Shown: positions 7,208-10,173 of the stretch, in pieces
How the letters are laid out: every line of letters starts with the position of its first letter
Position numbering within the stretch: the stretch's first letter is position 1
Source: Biscogniauxia marginata
Lineage: Eukaryota > Ascomycota > Sordariomycetes > Xylariales > Xylariaceae
Length of the DNA: 10,173 bases
Assembly (NCBI GenBank): GCA_022695795.1
Contig: MU404172.1
Coordinates: 1-10,173, forward strand
Direction: 5' to 3'
The notes under the pieces: model-generated
What the model saw: the letters and a program-made list of their open reading frames with translations, nothing else
What the model was told of the DNA's origin: nothing
Database searches by the model: none
Translations under genes and position numbers: made by a program

Positions 7208-7382
7208 ATAACGAGATTCTCTTTATATTAAAAAGCGCGAAAAAATTACTTAATATTTAATAATATATTAACTTAAATTTAAATTATAATTTTATATTAA
7301 TTTATATTATTATTTTAAAAAATACTTTTATAATATATATAATAAAGATTTTTATATATAAATATAACTAAAAAAGTATTAT
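7208..7382. other. AT-rich flank, no gene
   Basis: This is the spacer between the LTR and the left end of the large TIR element. It is almost pure A and T, with homopolymer and TA runs, and no coding frame can be followed. ATAAC directly after the LTR would be the target duplication if it is also found left of the truncated LTR. Confidence 0.7.
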
Positions 7383-7384
7383 TA

Positions 7385-7599
7385 ACGTGTCTTATAAGCG
7401 AGTGGGTCACATAAGTAAGTGGGTTAGTTTTTACAATTTTCGCAGTTTTAACCATTAAAAAACATTTACGCGGTATTAAAATCAATTAATAATTACTATT
7501 ATTCGAATCGTCTCTTTTAGTTTTACGCTTTAAAAACCGAATACCTCTTTTATACTAGGTATTCGGTTTTTTAACGCGTAATTTAAGTCGATTAGTTTA
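7385..7599 (+). repeat. Left terminal inverted repeat of the 2,062-bp element
   Basis: It is paired base for base with 9232-9446 at about 80% identity. It starts with two tandem 15-bp motifs (7396-7410 AAGCGAGTGGGTCAC and a mutated copy at 7413-7427). It also includes a 15-bp-stem hairpin at 7532-7571. Confidence 0.85.
7532..7571. repeat. 15-bp-stem hairpin within the TIR
   Basis: AAAAACCGAATACCT (7532-7546) and AGGTATTCGGTTTTT (7557-7571) pair perfectly around 10 bases. The mirrored position in the right TIR (9260-9299) keeps the structure with two mismatched positions. It is internal to the TIR and so is part of the element rather than a terminator. Confidence 0.75.
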
Positions 7600-8691
7600 T
7601 TATATTTTCCGAGCTAAGGTCCCTTAAAATCAATTATAACTCCTCAAAATTTAAATTACTAAATACCTCTTTATTTACTATATAAATGCTACTAGTTATA
7701 TTTTCATTTGTTATGTTATTAAACGTATTTTTATTCGCTATATAAATACGCGTATTATAACTAGTTTAATTATATATGTTATATCGTCTTTGCTTAGTTA
7801 TTACTCTTTTTCGAGACCCTTATTTTTTATTATTAACCGTAATACTATTTTTTTAAGTTATAAAGCTATTCTCTTTTTTATATTAAGTGTTCCTTTTATT
7901 TATAATTACTTATTTTTAGTTTTACGTCGCTTATTAAAAATGTAGTTTATCTCTCGAAAACGAGTAATTTCATCTCGTAATAAAACCACTTTATATATTA
8001 ATAATAAAATAGTTTTTGCAAACTAGTTATAAGTATTTATAATGCTTATAAAAAAACTTTTTCAATGCTTTTTAACTTTATTTATAATAAAATAAAATTA
8101 TAATGACATTTTGCGAGTTGTTATAAGTGTTTTAGCTTTTTAAAACACTTAATTTATATCGAGGTCAAGAGAAGGTATACGCGCTTTTTATATAAAAAAT
8201 AATATAATAATAACTTTTTTTAAATTAAAAAGAATTAATTTAGTTACGCGAAACCTAGTTTATATATTCGAAATAGTTATTATAATGACGAATATTTTTA
8301 TAAAGTTAATTAAAAAATCTTCTTTTATAACGTAATAATAATAGCGTTTTATTAAGTCTTTTAAGTAATTATTATATACTTTTTTTAAGATATTAAAACA
8401 TATAAAGTCGAGAAGTTATAACTTATATAACAAATAACTAAGTATATAAAGTGTAATAATATCGGGTTTTTTATAATATTCTTCGAATTCCATAAAATAA
8501 TAACTTTTATAACTATCTAGAATTAATAAGCATTTAAAGCCTCACATTTAATCTTTAATATAAAAGTCAAAATGCTTCACGAATTTTATATTAAGCTTAT
8601 TTATTATTTAATTATTATTTGACACCTTAACCTTACTTTTTAATAATAATAAGTTATCACGATATTATAAAGCTAAGTACTTTTTCTTAAT

Positions 8692-8733
8692 TAATATAAT
8701 AAATAATAATATAATAAATAATAATATAATAAA
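8692..8733. repeat. 15-bp A+T tandem repeat, about 2.8 copies
   Basis: The unit TAATATAATAAATAA occurs at 8692-8706 and 8707-8721 and partly at 8722-8733. It is low-complexity and probably a replication-slippage product in AT-rich DNA. Confidence 0.7.
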
Positions 8734-8823
8734 ACTATTAATATTAATAACTTAAATAATTATAATTTATTTTCGATTCTTTTATTAAGCTTGTTAAAGT
8801 CGTTTATGTCGTTTAGTTTTTTT

Positions 8824-8840
8824 CGACGCGCCCCGCGTCG
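8824..8840. repeat. CpG-rich hairpin in AT-rich DNA
   Basis: CGACGCG and CGCGTCG pair around CCC, followed by more CpGs (CGCGTTCGCG up to about 8848). It is a rare GC island within the mutated interior. RIP prefers CpA, so clustered CpG can outlast it. Confidence 0.6.
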
Positions 8841-9231
8841 CGTTCGCGTAATAAAAGGTTTATTATCGCGGTAACGTAACTTAAACAAGAAGGAAATAAC
8901 TAATTATTTAAATTAATAATACGTCAAATAATTATTATCTTTTCGTAAAACGTAAATTTTTAAATATTTAGTTTTATAATTAATCGTGTAAATATATCGT
9001 TATTTCGCTTTTATAATATTATGCGAAAAACATTATAAAGTGTTGTTAGTTTATAATAACTTATTCTCGGATAGTGCCGTTTATATTTAACTGTATAAGT
9101 TATTCGAGTTTTTATTAATATTATCGGTTTTTAAAATAAGTAAATTAATATATTTTTATTTTTATTTATTTTTAAAAAACATATAAATATAGTTTTACGC
9201 GTTTTAATAATAATAATAAACATATTATTTA

Positions 9232-9446
9232 TAAACTAGTTAATTTAAATTATATGTTAAAAAACCAAATACTTAGTATAAAAAAGGTATTTAGTTTTTA
9301 AAGCGTAAAACTAAAGAAAATAATTCGAATAATAATAATAATTAATTAATTTTAATATTATATAAATGTTTTTTAATAATTAAAACTATAAAAGTTATAA
9401 AAACTAGCTTATTTGCTTATATGGCTTGCTCGCTTATAAGACACGT
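9232..9446 (-). repeat. Right terminal inverted repeat of the 2,062-bp element
   Basis: This is the reverse complement of 7385-7599 and the more heavily mutated of the two. The subterminal motif pair is at 9421-9435 and 9404-9418, where most differences from the intact motif are G-to-A or C-to-T. Confidence 0.85.
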
Positions 9447-9448
9447 TA

Positions 9449-9611
9449 ATTATAATGTTTTTAAAACTTAAATTATTATTTATAAACTTATTTATAATGA
9501 TAATAAGTTTGAAAGTAAACTTAACTTTTATAATATTAAATATATATTTAAGGCTTACATTTTATAATTCTCGGCGACGATTAAAATTAACTTTATTATT
9601 CTATTAAAAAA
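9449..9611. other. AT-rich spacer between the two TIR elements, no gene
   Basis: These 163 bp are mostly A and T with scattered CpG. No coding frame, RNA gene or repeat was recognised. Confidence 0.6.
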
Positions 9612-9613
9612 TA

Positions 9614-10054
9614 ACGTGTCTCATAAGCGAGTGGGCCACACAAGCGAGTGGGCCACTTGATTTCTCATACAAAATCGACTTTTTCAAAAATTCATAACTT
9701 TACGCGTAAAAATTGTAAAAATCTCGGACCTTTTTTATTAGTTATATATTTATACGGTTTAATTAAAAGTAAAATCGAAAAAATTAATTTTAAAAGACGT
9801 GAAAATAAAACGCGTAAAAGCTAAAATTAAAACAAAACGCACGAACCTTTTTACGTATTTTTTTTGTACATTTCACTTTTATTTTCTTTGATTTTACTTT
9901 TAATTAAACCTTATATTTATATAACTAAAAAAAAAGAGGTCCGAGATTTTTACAATTTTTACGCGTAAAGTTATGAATTTTTGAAAAAGTCGATTTTGTA
10001 TGAGAAATCAAGTGGCCCACTCGCTTGTGTGGCCCACTCGCTTATGAGACACGT
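9614..10054. mobile_element. MITE-like TIR element, 441 bp, with perfect 118-bp inverted repeats
   Basis: Positions 9614-9731 and 9937-10054 are exact reverse complements over 118 bp. Imperfect pairing continues inward, for example the TTTAATTAAAAGTAAAATC block at about 9759-9780 and its complement near 9888-9908. Flanking TA is at 9612-9613 and 10055-10056. There is no coding capacity. It starts ACGTGTCTCATAAGCGAG, matching the ends of the 2,062-bp element, so it is probably mobilised by the same transposase. The repeats carry no sign of RIP, unlike the neighbouring element. The whole unit could fold into one long hairpin. Confidence 0.9.
9625..9656 (+). repeat. Tandem 15-bp subterminal motif, 17-bp spacing (left end)
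   Basis: AAGCGAGTGGGCCAC occurs at 9625-9639 and 9642-9656. Mirror copies are at 10029-10043 and 10012-10026. Paired subterminal repeats at fixed spacing are typical transposase-binding sites; binding is inferred. Confidence 0.8.
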
Positions 10055-10056
10055 TA

Positions 10057-10173
10057 GCGGATTCTTTTAAAATGGTTTAAAAAACTATCATAACTCATTA
10101 CTTAGTTTTTCCGCGTATAACGTCGTTTTTAAAGAATATAAATATAGTATTTTTATTATTAATAACTATTTCT
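10057..10173. other. AT-rich flank at window end, no gene
   Basis: These 117 bp are AT-rich with a few CpGs and no coding frame or known repeat. Confidence 0.6.

Larger units (their letters stand above)
7600..9231. pseudogene. Interior of the TIR element, presumed ruined transposase region
   Basis: These 1,632 bp are strongly A+T-rich and full of stops in every frame I tried. The longest stop-poor stretch I followed is on the minus strand, about 7640-7760, with no recognisable motif. A transposase is expected from the element's size and TIRs, but the sequence does not show one. It holds a short A+T tandem repeat (8692-8733) and one small CpG-rich hairpin (8824-8840). Confidence 0.35.
7385..9446. 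mobile_element. TIR DNA transposon, 2,062 bp, RIP-degraded (TA-flanked)
   Basis: The ends ACGTGTCTTATAAGCGAG and their reverse complement at 9429-9446 begin 215-bp terminal inverted repeats (7385-7599 and 9232-9446) that align without gaps. I count about 42 mismatches, all but one transitions, the mark of RIP. Both ends are flanked by TA (7383-7384 and 9447-9448), fitting a Tc1/mariner-superfamily-type insertion. The 1,632-bp interior could hold a transposase of about 540 codons, near the size of fungal Fot1/pogo-like enzymes, but both strands are riddled with stops and I could not find a DDE motif. The ends match the 441-bp element at 9614-10054. Confidence 0.82.

Noticed and set aside
7383..7384. 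TA flanks as proof of a 2-bp target duplication
   Set aside because: TAACGT and ACGTTA are reverse complements, so the TA could equally be the outermost TIR base pairs. The TA reading is favoured but not proven here.
7600..8340. Possible transposase traces (for example a DE pair on the plus strand near 8285 and KK-stop-GSR on the minus strand near 7820)
   Set aside because: Matches are too short in AT-rich sequence, and their distances from the element ends do not fit a Fot1/pogo layout.
7208..10173. tRNA, rRNA or CRISPR-like features
   Set aside because: No cloverleaf or rRNA-like segment was seen, and the repeats present are transposon inverted repeats or simple A+T tandem runs.

Overview
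The window looks like a transposon-filled, AT-rich compartment of a filamentous ascomycete (Pezizomycotina) that has undergone repeat-induced point mutation (RIP). The evidence is a Ty3/gypsy-type LTR retrotransposon whose polyprotein is broken almost only by C-to-T and G-to-A changes, repeat copies that differ almost only by transitions, and about 3 kb of very AT-rich flank with no host gene. The species cannot be named from the sequence.

Positions 1-7207 are one LTR retrotransposon on the minus strand, cut by the window start. The 5' LTR is at 6745-7207 (463 bp), a short leader with a primer-binding-site candidate follows, and a single gag-pol frame runs from 6695 to 678. Along that frame lie capsid, CCHC zinc knuckle, a long spacer with a duplicated LHW module, protease, reverse transcriptase, RNase H, integrase and a chromodomain with an AT-hook-like tail. 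The polypurine tract is next to the 3' LTR, of which only 94 bp are in the window. All landmark motifs stay in one frame over 6 kb, so inactivation came from point changes rather than indels. Protease, RNase H and integrase have lost catalytic acidic residues and the integrase zinc site has lost both cysteines, while the RT YLDD motif survives.

The most unusual part is 170-862 (+): an intact 230-codon ORF between the 3' LTR and the end of pol, read opposite to the retrotransposon genes. Its product has an N-terminal cysteine array matching the fungal Zn2Cys6 spacing except for one position (Tyr49, explained by one RIP-type transition), then a long charged region that looks like a coiled coil. 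Its last 185 bp overlap tail to tail with the pol chromodomain and AT-hook tail. The first ~1.1 kb of the window is nearly free of RIP, whereas most of the rest of the element is heavily hit.

Positions 7208-10173 are AT-rich with no readable gene. They hold two TA-flanked inverted-repeat DNA elements sharing the same ends: a 2,062-bp element (7385-9446) with 215-bp mutated TIRs, and a 441-bp MITE-like element (9614-10054) with perfect 118-bp TIRs. Each end carries a tandem pair of a 15-bp motif at 17-bp spacing, a plausible transposase-binding site. The small element looks younger or protected, and the large one looks like a RIP-dead relative of an autonomous element.
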